Source: an uncultured Gammaproteobacteria bacterium (GTDB lineage Bacteria; Pseudomonadota; Gammaproteobacteria; Steroidobacterales; UBA11654). Taken from it: 64,000 nucleotides of DNA. The stretch's first letter is position 1, and each line of letters opens with the position of its first letter. Below, one piece after another: positions 39,574 through 49,028 of the stretch. Under the pieces are notes generated by a model. It was not told where the DNA came from and searched no databases. It saw only the letters and a list, made by a program, of their open reading frames with translations. The stretch lies in contig CACJRN010000005.1 of assembly GCA_902595845.1 (NCBI GenBank), forward strand, positions 1 through 64,000, read 5' to 3'. The position numbers were made by a program, and so were the translations under genes.

Positions 39574-40380
39574 TTATGCCCCAGACCCAAGGACCTCAAG
39601 CATTCTGAATATAATTTCAACGGTGCGAATAAATAGTTCCATGGCTACTTCAATAGCATTTGCCCATGAGCCTTCATATTCATTTAAGCCAAGTGGAATT
39701 ATGAGACTGCCTTGATATGTAAGCAACAATGGAAACCAAACCATTCCATACCAGGCCATTATTTTTCTCACCTTCGGGCTAACATTCCATGGTGTGCCAA
39801 TGGCAATGCCCCAAAATAACAAGCTCTGTAAGTGATAGATCAGCAAGGGCAAGAAAAATAGCGGTAATAACAATCCCAGAATTTCCATATAGATGCTTCC
39901 TGATAATAATATGCCAGTAGAAACACTGAGGAATGAACCCATTATTGTCAGCACAAAGATTTTCAAAACATCGTTTTCATTGAGCTCTAAAATAAATAAG
40001 GAAAAAATTGGTGAAATCCAAAGCCCGGTTGCAAGCATAAGGCTGAATGGAATAAATGTTGGAAGTTGGTAGCCGGCAGCCCTTTCCCATGAGAGCGACA
40101 TCATGGTAAATATAATGAAAAGAAAAAACATGCCAAAGCAAAAACCATAAGCTTCATAAATTCTCTCATAACCTTCTGTGCCTTCATTATCTGAATCAAT
40201 GGGCACAAGATCTAACCGTCCTTTTTTGTCATAGGTTTCTTTAAACTCAATGAAAAAAAACATCTCACCTCTTTTGGCAGATATTCGACATCGCTGAATG
40301 AATGCGACAACGCTTGAAATCAAAAGCATCAAAATAAAGCCATAGAAAAATAAAACCTTAAAAGTAAAACTGGTTTCCAC
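39574..40380 (-). CDS. Uncharacterised multi-pass membrane protein
   Basis: 268 aa, about 6-7 hydrophobic segments; GTG start overlaps upstream stop by 1 nt. Confidence 0.6.
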   Translation of the reverse strand: METSFTFKVLFFYGFILMLLISSVVAFIQRCRISAKRGEMFFFIEFKETYDKKGRLDLVPIDSDNEGTEGYERIYEAYGFCFGMFFLFIIFTMMSLSWERAAGYQLPTFIPFSLMLATGLWISPIFSLFILELNENDVLKIFVLTIMGSFLSVSTGILLSGSIYMEILGLLLPLFFLPLLIYHLQSLLFWGIAIGTPWNVSPKVRKIMAWYGMVWFPLLLTYQGSLIIPLGLNEYEGSWANAIEVAMELFIRTVEIIFRMLEVLGSGA

Positions 40381-41354
40381 TAGAGCGCCCTTGGTTTTAC
40401 AACATTGATTGGTTTCCCTCTCTGAAATGCCTCAACATTATCAGCAATTCGATCAAGGGCCCTTTGTCTTGACTCTCTTGCAGCCCAAGCAATATGAGGT
40501 GTGATGATCAAGTTTTTATAATTTTTTTTCATCAAAGGATGATCTGAGTCAGGTGGTTCTTGATCAAGTACATCAATGGCTGCTCCCGCAATTGATTTGT
40601 TTTCAATGGCTTTGATGAGAGCCTGATCATTGACTAAGCCACCTCTTGCTGTGTTGATCAGAATTGCAGATGACTTCATTTTTTCAAATGCATCGTCATT
40701 AAAAATATCATCAGTCTCTTCTGTCAGCGGACAGTGAAGACTGACCACATCTGATTCACGAAGCAGTTCATCAAATCCTACTCTATGCAATGAAGCATCT
40801 GGCTTATCAGGATTAAAGCTTTCGCAAATCAAAGTTTCCATGCCCAGTATTGATGCAGCTTTGGCAACACCTTTGCCCAAGACACCAAAACCAACTATTC
40901 CCAGTTTTTTTCCTGAAAGCTCTTTAATGGGGTGTTCGAGCAGACTGAAGCCACTGCCTTCTTGCCATTCGCCGCTTTGAATCGAGTGCATATAATCAAA
41001 ATATGAATGTGAGAGTGAAAGAATGGAAAGCAAAACATGCTGGGTCACTGACTCAGTGCAATAGTCTCTTATATTGCAGATCGTGACACCAGCTTTCTCA
41101 GCGGAGTCTAGATCGATATTATTTGTTCCAGTCGCTGTAACGCAAATCAGTTTAAGTTTGTCAGCATAATCAAAAACCTTTGAATCAAATTCAATTTTAT
41201 TTGCAATGGCAACTTCGATGCCTTGAATGCGATCCAGTACCTCGGCTTCAGTGGAATAAGGGTATACCTTGATCTCGGGCAAAACGGCTCTAATGGATTC
41301 CAGGTCCAAATCTCCTGCATCCACAGTTTTGTAGTCTAAAAAAACAGCATGCAT
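40380..41354 (-). CDS. D-2-hydroxyacid dehydrogenase (glycerate dehydrogenase-like)
   Basis: GKKLGIVGFGVLGKGVAKAA; LINTARGGLVNDQALI; AAIDVLDQEPP; NLIITPHIAWAARESR. Confidence 0.92.
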   Translation of the reverse strand: MHAVFLDYKTVDAGDLDLESIRAVLPEIKVYPYSTEAEVLDRIQGIEVAIANKIEFDSKVFDYADKLKLICVTATGTNNIDLDSAEKAGVTICNIRDYCTESVTQHVLLSILSLSHSYFDYMHSIQSGEWQEGSGFSLLEHPIKELSGKKLGIVGFGVLGKGVAKAASILGMETLICESFNPDKPDASLHRVGFDELLRESDVVSLHCPLTEETDDIFNDDAFEKMKSSAILINTARGGLVNDQALIKAIENKSIAGAAIDVLDQEPPDSDHPLMKKNYKNLIITPHIAWAARESRQRALDRIADNVEAFQRGKPINVVKPRAL

Positions 41355-41394
41355 GTATAATTTCTAGAACATAAGATTAATTAATACAAGCTTA

Positions 41395-43215
41395 ATGATG
41401 CCAGATTTACCTGAAACACATGCAATCTTTGTGATGATACTCACAGTTTTTGGAATCTATTTGTTTTCAAGAGATTGGATTTCTATTGAGTCTTCTAGCC
41501 TCACGATTCTGGCAATTTTGGTGGCATCATTTTATTTGTTCCCCTATTCATTTAACGGGAATCAGATTAATCCAATAGAATTATTTTTAACCAATTTTGG
41601 AAATGAAGCGCTCATTACAATTTGTCTATTGCTAGCAATCGGTAAAGCAATAGAGATCAATCGATCACTCGAACCACTCGTCGGTTTTCTCTCAAAATCT
41701 TGGGTTAATCATCCAAAAATCTCTCTTCTTGGCGTGCTTTTATTTGGGGCATTCTTTAGCGCATTTATCAATAACACACCAATCGTTGTGATGTTGATAC
41801 CTGCACTGATTGCTGTAAGTGAGAATGCAAAGATCAGCTCTTCAAGAGTTCTTATGCCAATGGGGATGGCTACGATCATCGGCGGCATGGCAACAACCAT
41901 TGGAACATCGACAAATTTGCTCGTTGTTGGAATAGCCAATGATATGGGACTAGAAGCCATCCAGTTGTTTGACTTTGTGATTCCTGCATTGATTGCTGGA
42001 TTTTTTGGAATTATATTTTTATGGCTTATCGCGCCAAACATGCTTCCAGATAGAACGCCGAGAGCTGAAAAAAAAGAAAATCGAGTTTTTGAGGCCTCTC
42101 TTTTTATCAATGAGGGAGGCTTTTCAGATGGCAAAACACTTGCAGAGATCCAGGAAAAGGCTGGAGATGGATTTAATATAGATAAGATCAAACGATCAGA
42201 GTCCCTGTTTGTGGCCAAGATTCCATCAGTAATTTTCGAGGCAGGAGACCGTATTTACATCAAAGACTCGCTTGAGAATCTTCAACACTATCAAGAGCTG
42301 CTTGATCTGAGTCTATTTGAGGATGAACAAAGTGATGATATAGGCCAAGAACAAGACGAAAATACACGCCTAGCAGAAGTGGTGATTACAGGCGGCTCTT
42401 TATTGGATCATATGTCAATGAATTCGCAACATTTTGCAACTCGATTCAATCTGATTCCATTGGGTGTTCACTCGGGCGCAACTGGAGCGAGGCTAACTGG
42501 AAATATCAGTTCAACAACTCTGAATCCTGGTGATGTTGTTTTGGTTCAAGGAACATCTGAGGCAATAGGTAACTTAAAAAGCAACAGCAACATGCTTGTG
42601 ATTGAGAAGGACACGCTTGATCTTGCAGCCAAGCGATCTTTTTTCCCGCTTTATATGATGCTGGGCGTCACTTTGATGGCAGCTACCAGTATCATGCCTA
42701 TTTCTGTGGCTGCCATGATCGGACTCTTGGTTATGTTACTCGTAGGTGCTTTGAGGTGGAGTGATGTTGGAAATTCAATGAACATTCCAGTCATCATGCT
42801 CATCGTTGCCAGTTTGAGCCTGGGTACTGCTCTTGAAATCACTGGCGGCTCTGATTTCATTGCAAATTGGTTTGTTTATTTTACTGCTTCCTTCCCGATG
42901 CCAGTTATTCTCAGTGTTTTGATGTTATTGATGGCGCTTTTGACCAACGTGGTTTCAAACAATGCTGCTGCAGTCTTGGGAACACCGGTTGCAATTAATA
43001 TTGCCATCCAATTGGGGGCTCCTATAGAGCCTTTTGTTCTCTCTGTTTTGTTCGGTGCAAACATGAGTTTTGTTACACCAATTGGATATAAAACCAATTT
43101 ACTGATCATGGGTGCAGGTGGCTATACATTCAATGATTTTGTAAAATTGGGTTTGCCGCTTGCCTTTATCATGTGGATTGTATTATCGATTACACTGCCG
43201 ATGTTATATTTTTAA
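41395..43215 (+). CDS. SLC13/DASS-type permease with central TrkA-C (RCK-C) domains
   Basis: TIGTSTNLLVVGIANDMG; TNVVSNNAAAVLGTPVAINIA; PIGYKTNLLIMGAGGYTF. Confidence 0.88.
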   Translation: MMPDLPETHAIFVMILTVFGIYLFSRDWISIESSSLTILAILVASFYLFPYSFNGNQINPIELFLTNFGNEALITICLLLAIGKAIEINRSLEPLVGFLSKSWVNHPKISLLGVLLFGAFFSAFINNTPIVVMLIPALIAVSENAKISSSRVLMPMGMATIIGGMATTIGTSTNLLVVGIANDMGLEAIQLFDFVIPALIAGFFGIIFLWLIAPNMLPDRTPRAEKKENRVFEASLFINEGGFSDGKTLAEIQEKAGDGFNIDKIKRSESLFVAKIPSVIFEAGDRIYIKDSLENLQHYQELLDLSLFEDEQSDDIGQEQDENTRLAEVVITGGSLLDHMSMNSQHFATRFNLIPLGVHSGATGARLTGNISSTTLNPGDVVLVQGTSEAIGNLKSNSNMLVIEKDTLDLAAKRSFFPLYMMLGVTLMAATSIMPISVAAMIGLLVMLLVGALRWSDVGNSMNIPVIMLIVASLSLGTALEITGGSDFIANWFVYFTASFPMPVILSVLMLLMALLTNVVSNNAAAVLGTPVAINIAIQLGAPIEPFVLSVLFGANMSFVTPIGYKTNLLIMGAGGYTFNDFVKLGLPLAFIMWIVLSITLPMLYF

Positions 43216-43225
43216 AATTGTCATC

Positions 43226-43254
43226 TTGACGATTGAACAATATAGAGACATACT
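43226..43254 (+). promoter_or_regulatory. Candidate sigma70 promoter for trp operon
   Basis: TTGACG (43226-43231), 17-bp spacer, CATACT (43249-43254). Confidence 0.5.
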
Positions 43255-43264
43255 TCTCACAGTT

Positions 43265-43312
43265 ATGAATACAAGGATTTCAAATAACAGTAACTGGTGG
43301 CGACTCTCTTAG
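43265..43312 (+). CDS. trpL: trp leader peptide MNTRISNNSNWWRLS
   Basis: ATG AAT ACA AGG ATT TCA AAT AAC AGT AAC TGG TGG CGA CTC TCT TAG; tandem Trp codons at 43295-43300. Confidence 0.9.
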   Translation: MNTRISNNSNWWRLS

Positions 43313-43359
43313 GAGAGGGCGACCTGTCTCTATTTGAAATCAAGGTTTACCCATCTCCT
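43304..43359 (+). promoter_or_regulatory. trp attenuator protector (1:2) and antiterminator (2:3) segments
   Basis: CTCTC-TTAG-GAGAG (43304-43317); AGGAGAGGG (43311-43319) complements CCCATCTCCT (43350-43359) with one bulged A; outer 11-bp IR GATTTCAAATA (43276-43286)/TATTTGAAATC (43331-43341). Confidence 0.85.
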
Positions 43360-43382
43360 ATTTAGGTGATGGGTTTTTTTTT
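43349..43382 (+). terminator. trp attenuator rho-independent terminator (3:4)
   Basis: ACCCATC-T-CCTATTTAGG-T-GATGGGT hairpin followed by a T-tract of 9. Confidence 0.88.
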
Positions 43383-43385
43383 GAA

Positions 43386-44780
43386 ATGAGCACATATTTT
43401 GACATTGAATTACAGGATGAGACACCCGCATCGGTGTTCATGAAGTTGCGTGAGCTTACTCCAACTTTTTTACTGGAGAGTATCGAAAGAGGAGTCGACC
43501 AATCAAGATACTCATTTTTGGGCATAGGAGCAGCTCAATCCATTCAAGTGAGAGATGGAAATTTCATTTTAAATGGGGAAAAAGTAAGCAAGCCAAGCTC
43601 TCAGTCCGAAGTGATGAATTTGTTTAGAAAAACACTCAAAGAAACCCCTGATTTAAAACCTGCAATCGAAGACATACCATTTTCAGGAGGTATGGTCGGC
43701 TTCAGTTCATTTGATATGATTCGTCATTTCGAGAAATTGTCTGTACCCAAGGGAAAAAAAGGCATTTTAAGCCCTCCAGATTGTTCATATCTTTCTCCAA
43801 CTTCACTTTTGGTCTTTGACCATGAAGCCAATAAGATGGCACTTCTTCATTCTGGAAATGAGGAAGAAAGAATAAATTTAAGGTCTGAAATACTCACAAT
43901 GCTCAACAAGGAGATCACCCAAACATATAAAAATAAGACATACTCCGAGCCAATTGGAAATATCAATGAAGAAAACTTTTATGATGCCGTTGAAACAGCA
44001 AAGCATCATATTTTTGAAGGAGATATTTTCCAGATCGTTTTATCCATTGCTTTCTCAGGAAGTTATGACCTTGATCCTTTTGATGTCTATCGAGCAATGC
44101 GATTGATCAACCCATCTCCTTATATGTTTTATTGTGAATCAGATGGTTTCAAAATTGCAGGATCTTCTCCAGAGGCTCTGGTTAGATTGGGAGGTAATAA
44201 AGCATCACTCAGGCCGATCGCAGGGACAAGACCAAGAGGCAAAGATTCAGAAGAAGACAATTTAAATAAAGAATCACTACTCGCGGATGAGAAAGAGATC
44301 GCAGAACATATCATGTTGGTTGATCTTGCACGAAATGATCTTGGACGTGTCGCAAAACATGGGTCAATCGAGGTCGAACCATATCAATCGATTGAATACT
44401 ATAGCCATGTGATGCATATCGTCAGTGGTGTTCAAGGCAATTTAGAAGATGACAAAGATGCCTTTGATTTATTTGCCGCAGCTTTTCCTGCAGGAACTTT
44501 GGTTGGCGCACCAAAAGTCAGAGCAATGGAATTGATTGATGAAATTGAGCCAGAACTCAGAGGTGTTTATGGAGGCACTGTAGGCTATTTTTCAAAGAAT
44601 GGAGACATGGATCAGGCAATTGCAATTCGAACCATTGTTTTTTCAGATGAGAAATATTGCTTTCAGGCGGGTGCGGGGATTGTAGCTGATAGTTTGCCTG
44701 AGAATGAATACAAAGAAGTCTTAGCAAAAAGCCAGATTCTCAGAACAGCATTAAAAATGGTGAAAGAGGGTGAGTTATGA
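43386..44780 (+). CDS. trpE: Anthranilate synthase component I
   Basis: GDIFQIVLSIAFSG; SSPEALVRL; LRPIAGTRPRGKD; GAPKVRAMELIDEIEPELRGVYGG. Confidence 0.97.
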   Translation: MSTYFDIELQDETPASVFMKLRELTPTFLLESIERGVDQSRYSFLGIGAAQSIQVRDGNFILNGEKVSKPSSQSEVMNLFRKTLKETPDLKPAIEDIPFSGGMVGFSSFDMIRHFEKLSVPKGKKGILSPPDCSYLSPTSLLVFDHEANKMALLHSGNEEERINLRSEILTMLNKEITQTYKNKTYSEPIGNINEENFYDAVETAKHHIFEGDIFQIVLSIAFSGSYDLDPFDVYRAMRLINPSPYMFYCESDGFKIAGSSPEALVRLGGNKASLRPIAGTRPRGKDSEEDNLNKESLLADEKEIAEHIMLVDLARNDLGRVAKHGSIEVEPYQSIEYYSHVMHIVSGVQGNLEDDKDAFDLFAAAFPAGTLVGAPKVRAMELIDEIEPELRGVYGGTVGYFSKNGDMDQAIAIRTIVFSDEKYCFQAGAGIVADSLPENEYKEVLAKSQILRTALKMVKEGEL

Positions 44781-45367
44781 GAAAAATTCTGATGATTGAT
44801 AACTTTGATTCTTTTACTTATAACCTGGTTCAGGGGTTCAGATCCTTAGGTACTGAGGTTGTGGTCTTTAGGAATGATGCCATTACCATTGATGAAGCAA
44901 AAGCCCTAGCACCAGACTTCCTTGTTATATCCCCAGGACCGGGAAGACCGAAAGATGCTGGTATCTCAATGGAGATCATCAAAGCATTTGCATCGAATGT
45001 ACCGATCCTCGGTGTATGTTTGGGGCATCAGTGTATTGTCGAAGTTTTTGGCGGTAAAATCACATATGCAAAGCAGCTCATGCATGGCAAAACCTCCGCA
45101 ATCGAGCACGATGAACAGACCATTTTTAAAAACATAAAAACACCGATGATTGTCGGTAGATATCACTCTTTGTCTGCAGATCAAAAAGAATTACCAAGAG
45201 AACTTGTGGTGAGCGCAAAGACTCCAAATGGTGAAATAATGGCAGTGAGACACAGCGTTTATAAAACTGAGGGAGTTCAATTTCATCCTGAAAGCATAAT
45301 GACTTCAGCAGGAATGCATTTAATGGAGAATTTCTTGAATATAAAAAAACCAGGAGACAAAACATGA
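44777..45367 (+). CDS. trpG: Anthranilate synthase component II (glutamine amidotransferase)
   Basis: MIDNFDSFTYNLVQ; ISPGPGRPKDAG; ILGVCLGHQCI; GVQFHPESIMT. Confidence 0.97.
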   Translation: MRKILMIDNFDSFTYNLVQGFRSLGTEVVVFRNDAITIDEAKALAPDFLVISPGPGRPKDAGISMEIIKAFASNVPILGVCLGHQCIVEVFGGKITYAKQLMHGKTSAIEHDEQTIFKNIKTPMIVGRYHSLSADQKELPRELVVSAKTPNGEIMAVRHSVYKTEGVQFHPESIMTSAGMHLMENFLNIKKPGDKT

Positions 45368-46383
45368 ATCATAATTTAGAAGATTTTTTAGCCATGCTTC
45401 TAGACGGTAAAGACTTATTAGAAGATCAGTCTGAGGAATTAATGACTGCAATGACAGAGGGCGAAGTTGAGCCAGCATTGGCAGGAGCACTACTGGTGGC
45501 TTTGCGGATGAAAGGCGAGTCAGCTGAGGAAGTCAGAGGTTTTGCCAATGGTATGCGTAAGGCTGCCAAAGAAGTTGAGTTAGAAAATTCTTCTGAGTTG
45601 ATCGATATTGTAGGAACAGGCGGTGATGGCTCACACAGTTTTAATATATCGACAGGCGCAGCCTTGCTCAGCGCTGCATGCGGTCTTAAAGTTGCAAAGC
45701 ATGGCAATCGCTCTGTTTCCAGTAAATCAGGAAGCGCCGATTTGCTCGAATTTCTTGGTTATCGCTTTCCAACAGATGCCGATGGTGTCAAAGCACAAAT
45801 GAGCATGAATGGCTTTAGTTTTTTATTTGCGCCAAATTTTCATCCAGCAATGAAACACATCGCTCCAATCAGAAAAGCATTAAAGATTAGAACAGTTTTT
45901 AATATCCTCGGGCCACTCACAAACCCAGCCAAACCATCCTTTTATTTACTAGGAGCATTCAGTTCTGAAATGGCGTCACTGATGGCATCCAGCTTGAGCG
46001 GAATGGAAATGAGTCGAGCGTTTGTTGTCCATGGATTAAATGGTTGGGACGAGCCAACACCTGCTTCTAAATTTGAACTATTCGATGTGAGCAAAGATTC
46101 AATTTCACATAAAATCATCGATCCGTCAGAGCTCGGAATGGATAAATGCAAAGAGGAGGATCTGAAAGGTGGAACGTCTGAGGTCAATGCAAAAGCCTTA
46201 TTAGAAGTTTTTGATGGCAAGGACAATGGGGCACATGAAGATGCATTGGTTTTGAATGCGGCTCTATCTCTTCAAGTTGCAGGCAAAACAGCAGATCTCA
46301 TTGAAGGAATTGAAATTGCAAGGCAGACAATTGTGAGCGGAAAAGCAAAAGACTTTCTGTCGGGTTTGACAAATGGGGATTAA
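45364..46383 (+). CDS. trpD: Anthranilate phosphoribosyltransferase
   Basis: DIVGTGGDGSHSFNISTGAA; KHGNRSVSSKSGSADLLE; RTVFNILGPLTNPA. Confidence 0.97.
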   Translation: MNHNLEDFLAMLLDGKDLLEDQSEELMTAMTEGEVEPALAGALLVALRMKGESAEEVRGFANGMRKAAKEVELENSSELIDIVGTGGDGSHSFNISTGAALLSAACGLKVAKHGNRSVSSKSGSADLLEFLGYRFPTDADGVKAQMSMNGFSFLFAPNFHPAMKHIAPIRKALKIRTVFNILGPLTNPAKPSFYLLGAFSSEMASLMASSLSGMEMSRAFVVHGLNGWDEPTPASKFELFDVSKDSISHKIIDPSELGMDKCKEEDLKGGTSEVNAKALLEVFDGKDNGAHEDALVLNAALSLQVAGKTADLIEGIEIARQTIVSGKAKDFLSGLTNGD

Positions 46384-47203
46384 ACAAAAAGAGAATTTTC
46401 TTGAGCGGATGACTCTTTCAAGCATGAAAAGACTCGAAGAGAATAAAGCCAAGCGATCAGAGGAAAGCCTCTTGAGGACTTGCGAAGGAATAGAAAGAAT
46501 GTCTTCTGTGCAATTTCAATCAGAGTTTATTTTCATCACAGAAATTAAAAAATCTTCACCATCGCTGGGCGAGATATCCAGACCAGAATTTAATCTTTTT
46601 GAGCAAGCCGAAGTTTACGTTGATGGGGGTGCGGATGTGATTTCTGTTCTAACCGAGCCAACAAAGTTTTCTGGCTCGTTAAACGATTTGGATGATATTT
46701 CAAAAACATTTTCTAAGGCGCTCACCATGAGAAAGGACTTTCTTGTTGAACCTTATCAGGTTTCCGAAGCTTTTATGCATGGTGCCAGCGGTGTTCTTTT
46801 AATCACGGCGATGCTGAGCGATGCCATGCTTAGAATGATGATTGATCGAGCAATAGAGCACCAAATGTTTGTCCTATTGGAGTCTTTTGATGAGGAGGAC
46901 ATGCAGCGATCGAAAGACATCATTTCAGAATACGGCTCCCAAAGTGCGAACATTCTTCTCGGTGTTAATTGTCGAGATCTAAGGACACTGGATGTCAGCT
47001 TTTCGAGGTTTGAAGAGCTTTCTGTCCTAATACCTCAGGATGTCATGTGCATTGCTGAAAGCGGAATCACTGAAGCCTCAGAAATAGAATTCCTATCGCA
47101 GATTGGTTATTCAGGTGCATTGATAGGAACATCATTGATGCAATCAGAAAACCCAGGCCAGTTATTAAAGGAAATGATGATGGCAGCATCAAAAAAGAAA
47201 TGA
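46373..47203 (+). CDS. trpC: Indole-3-glycerol phosphate synthase
   Basis: ITEIKKSSPSLGEI; ISVLTEPTKFSGS; GVNCRDLRTLDVSF; AESGI. Confidence 0.94.
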   Translation: MGIKQKENFLERMTLSSMKRLEENKAKRSEESLLRTCEGIERMSSVQFQSEFIFITEIKKSSPSLGEISRPEFNLFEQAEVYVDGGADVISVLTEPTKFSGSLNDLDDISKTFSKALTMRKDFLVEPYQVSEAFMHGASGVLLITAMLSDAMLRMMIDRAIEHQMFVLLESFDEEDMQRSKDIISEYGSQSANILLGVNCRDLRTLDVSFSRFEELSVLIPQDVMCIAESGITEASEIEFLSQIGYSGALIGTSLMQSENPGQLLKEMMMAASKKK

Positions 47204-47811
47204 AAACTTTAATCAAAATATGCGGCATAAGAAGGCTTGATGATCTTGAGTGCGCAATAGAGCATGGGGCAGATTTTATTGGCTTTGTTTTCGTAAAGTC
47301 CTCACCGAGGTATATTGATGCTAAGTCTGTTGCAAGCTTGGTGCGCTCAATACCAGATAAAATAAAAACCGTTGGGGTTATGCAACATGCAACACAAAGC
47401 ATTCTCGATTCTATTCTAAAAGACTTTAGGCCCTCTTATATCCAAACGGATGCCAATGATTTTGCATCACTCAATTTGCCAACTGATATCAAAAAAATAA
47501 AGGTTTATCGTGAAGAACAGAATTTTGATTTCTCCAGTATTGATGATCAATCATTGGCCCTTCTAGAGGGGCCAGTCAGTGGTTCAGGTGAGTTAGTCAA
47601 TAGAGATTTCTTGAAAGAAGCATGCGAGAAAAAAAGACTAATGGTAGCTGGCGGCCTTTCTCCTGATAATATTCAGAATATTTTAGAAGAAGTGAATCCA
47701 TACGGCGTGGACGTAAGTAGTGGAGTTGAAAGTGAAAGAGGCAATAAAAGTAAGGAAAAAATTATTCAATTTAATAAAATTGTCCGTAAATTTGATGAGT
47801 CAAAACAATGA
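47200..47811 (+). CDS. trpF: Phosphoribosylanthranilate isomerase
   Basis: IKICGIRRLDDLECAIEHGADFIGFVFVKSSPRYI; YGVDVSSGVESERGNKS. Confidence 0.95.
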   Translation: MKTLIKICGIRRLDDLECAIEHGADFIGFVFVKSSPRYIDAKSVASLVRSIPDKIKTVGVMQHATQSILDSILKDFRPSYIQTDANDFASLNLPTDIKKIKVYREEQNFDFSSIDDQSLALLEGPVSGSGELVNRDFLKEACEKKRLMVAGGLSPDNIQNILEEVNPYGVDVSSGVESERGNKSKEKIIQFNKIVRKFDESKQ

Positions 47812-49028
47812 GAAGTGAAGATCAAAACCTATTAAAAGCATTGCTCGATGGAGAGTTTCCAGATGAATCAGGGAGATTTGGAGTTTTCGGAGGGCAGTAC
47901 GCACCTGAAACTTTGATGCCGGCATTAAAAAAGTTAGAGAAGAATATCAAAATCTTCCTGAAAGATAAGACATTTCAAGAGGAGTTCGTGAAAGAGCTCA
48001 ACAGTTGGGCTGGTCGTCCAACTGCACTGACTTATGCAAAACAACTCAGTAAAAGGTGGGGCGTTGAGGTTTTTCTCAAGCGAGAGGATTTGACTCATAC
48101 AGGTGCTCACAAGATCAATAACGCACTCGGTCAAGCGATGCTTGCAAAGAAATTGGGCGTGAAAAGGATTGTTGCAGAAACTGGCGCTGGACAACACGGC
48201 GTTGCTTCCGCAGCTGCATGTGCCAGAGTGGGACTACCTTGTACAGTTTATATGGGCGCAATTGATATCGAGCGACAGGCTCCAAATGTCGACCGAATGA
48301 AACAATTGGGTACCGAAGTGATTTCTGTAATGAGCGGAGACCAAACTTTGAGGGCTGCCATTGATGAGGCGTTTAGGGATTGGGTATCAGACCCTGAAAA
48401 TACACACTATATAATCGGCTCTGTAGTAGGCCCGCATCCCTTCCCATTCTTGGTTAGGGAAATGCAGTCCATTATAGGAAAAGAAGCAAGACAACAGATG
48501 TTAAATGTTGAGGAAAGCCTTCCGGATGCAGTTTTTGCTTGCGTAGGTGGGGGCTCAAATGCAATTGGACTCTTTCACGCTTTTCTAGGTGATAGCGAAG
48601 TAGAGCTATTTGGGATAGAGGCAGGAGGGACAAGCGATGATTTGGGTGAAAATGCAGCGACACTTGCCTCTGGAAAACCAGGCATCCTCCACGGAACTTA
48701 TTCCATGTTATTACATGACAATGATGGCTTAATTCAGGAAACACATTCAGTATCGGCTGGGCTTGACTATCCTGGCGTTGGTCCAGAGCACGCATTCTTA
48801 CAATCGATAAACCGAGTAAAATATTCCTCAGCAAGAGATGATGAGGCCTTGGAATTATTGAGAGAGGTTTGTGAATATGAAGGAATATTACCAGCCATTG
48901 AAAGCTCCCATGCTTTTGTCGAAGCAAAAAAATGGGCCAAAGATAACAAAGGAAAACGAATTTTAATCGGGCTTTCTGGAAGAGGCGACAAGGATATGCC
49001 CACGCTCAGTAAATTAATGCATGAATGA
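47808..49028 (+). CDS. trpB: Tryptophan synthase beta chain
   Basis: LKREDLTHTGAHKINNALGQAMLAK; ETGAGQHGVASA; CVGGGSNAIGLFHAFL. Confidence 0.97.
   Translation: MRSEDQNLLKALLDGEFPDESGRFGVFGGQYAPETLMPALKKLEKNIKIFLKDKTFQEEFVKELNSWAGRPTALTYAKQLSKRWGVEVFLKREDLTHTGAHKINNALGQAMLAKKLGVKRIVAETGAGQHGVASAAACARVGLPCTVYMGAIDIERQAPNVDRMKQLGTEVISVMSGDQTLRAAIDEAFRDWVSDPENTHYIIGSVVGPHPFPFLVREMQSIIGKEARQQMLNVEESLPDAVFACVGGGSNAIGLFHAFLGDSEVELFGIEAGGTSDDLGENAATLASGKPGILHGTYSMLLHDNDGLIQETHSVSAGLDYPGVGPEHAFLQSINRVKYSSARDDEALELLREVCEYEGILPAIESSHAFVEAKKWAKDNKGKRILIGLSGRGDKDMPTLSKLMHE

Noticed and set aside
41709-42218. 169-aa antisense ORF
   Set aside because: Opposite strand of a well-supported SLC13 permease gene; composition is a frame-shadow of the real gene.
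48472-48927. 151-aa antisense ORF
   Set aside because: Lies within trpB on the opposite strand; no domain features.
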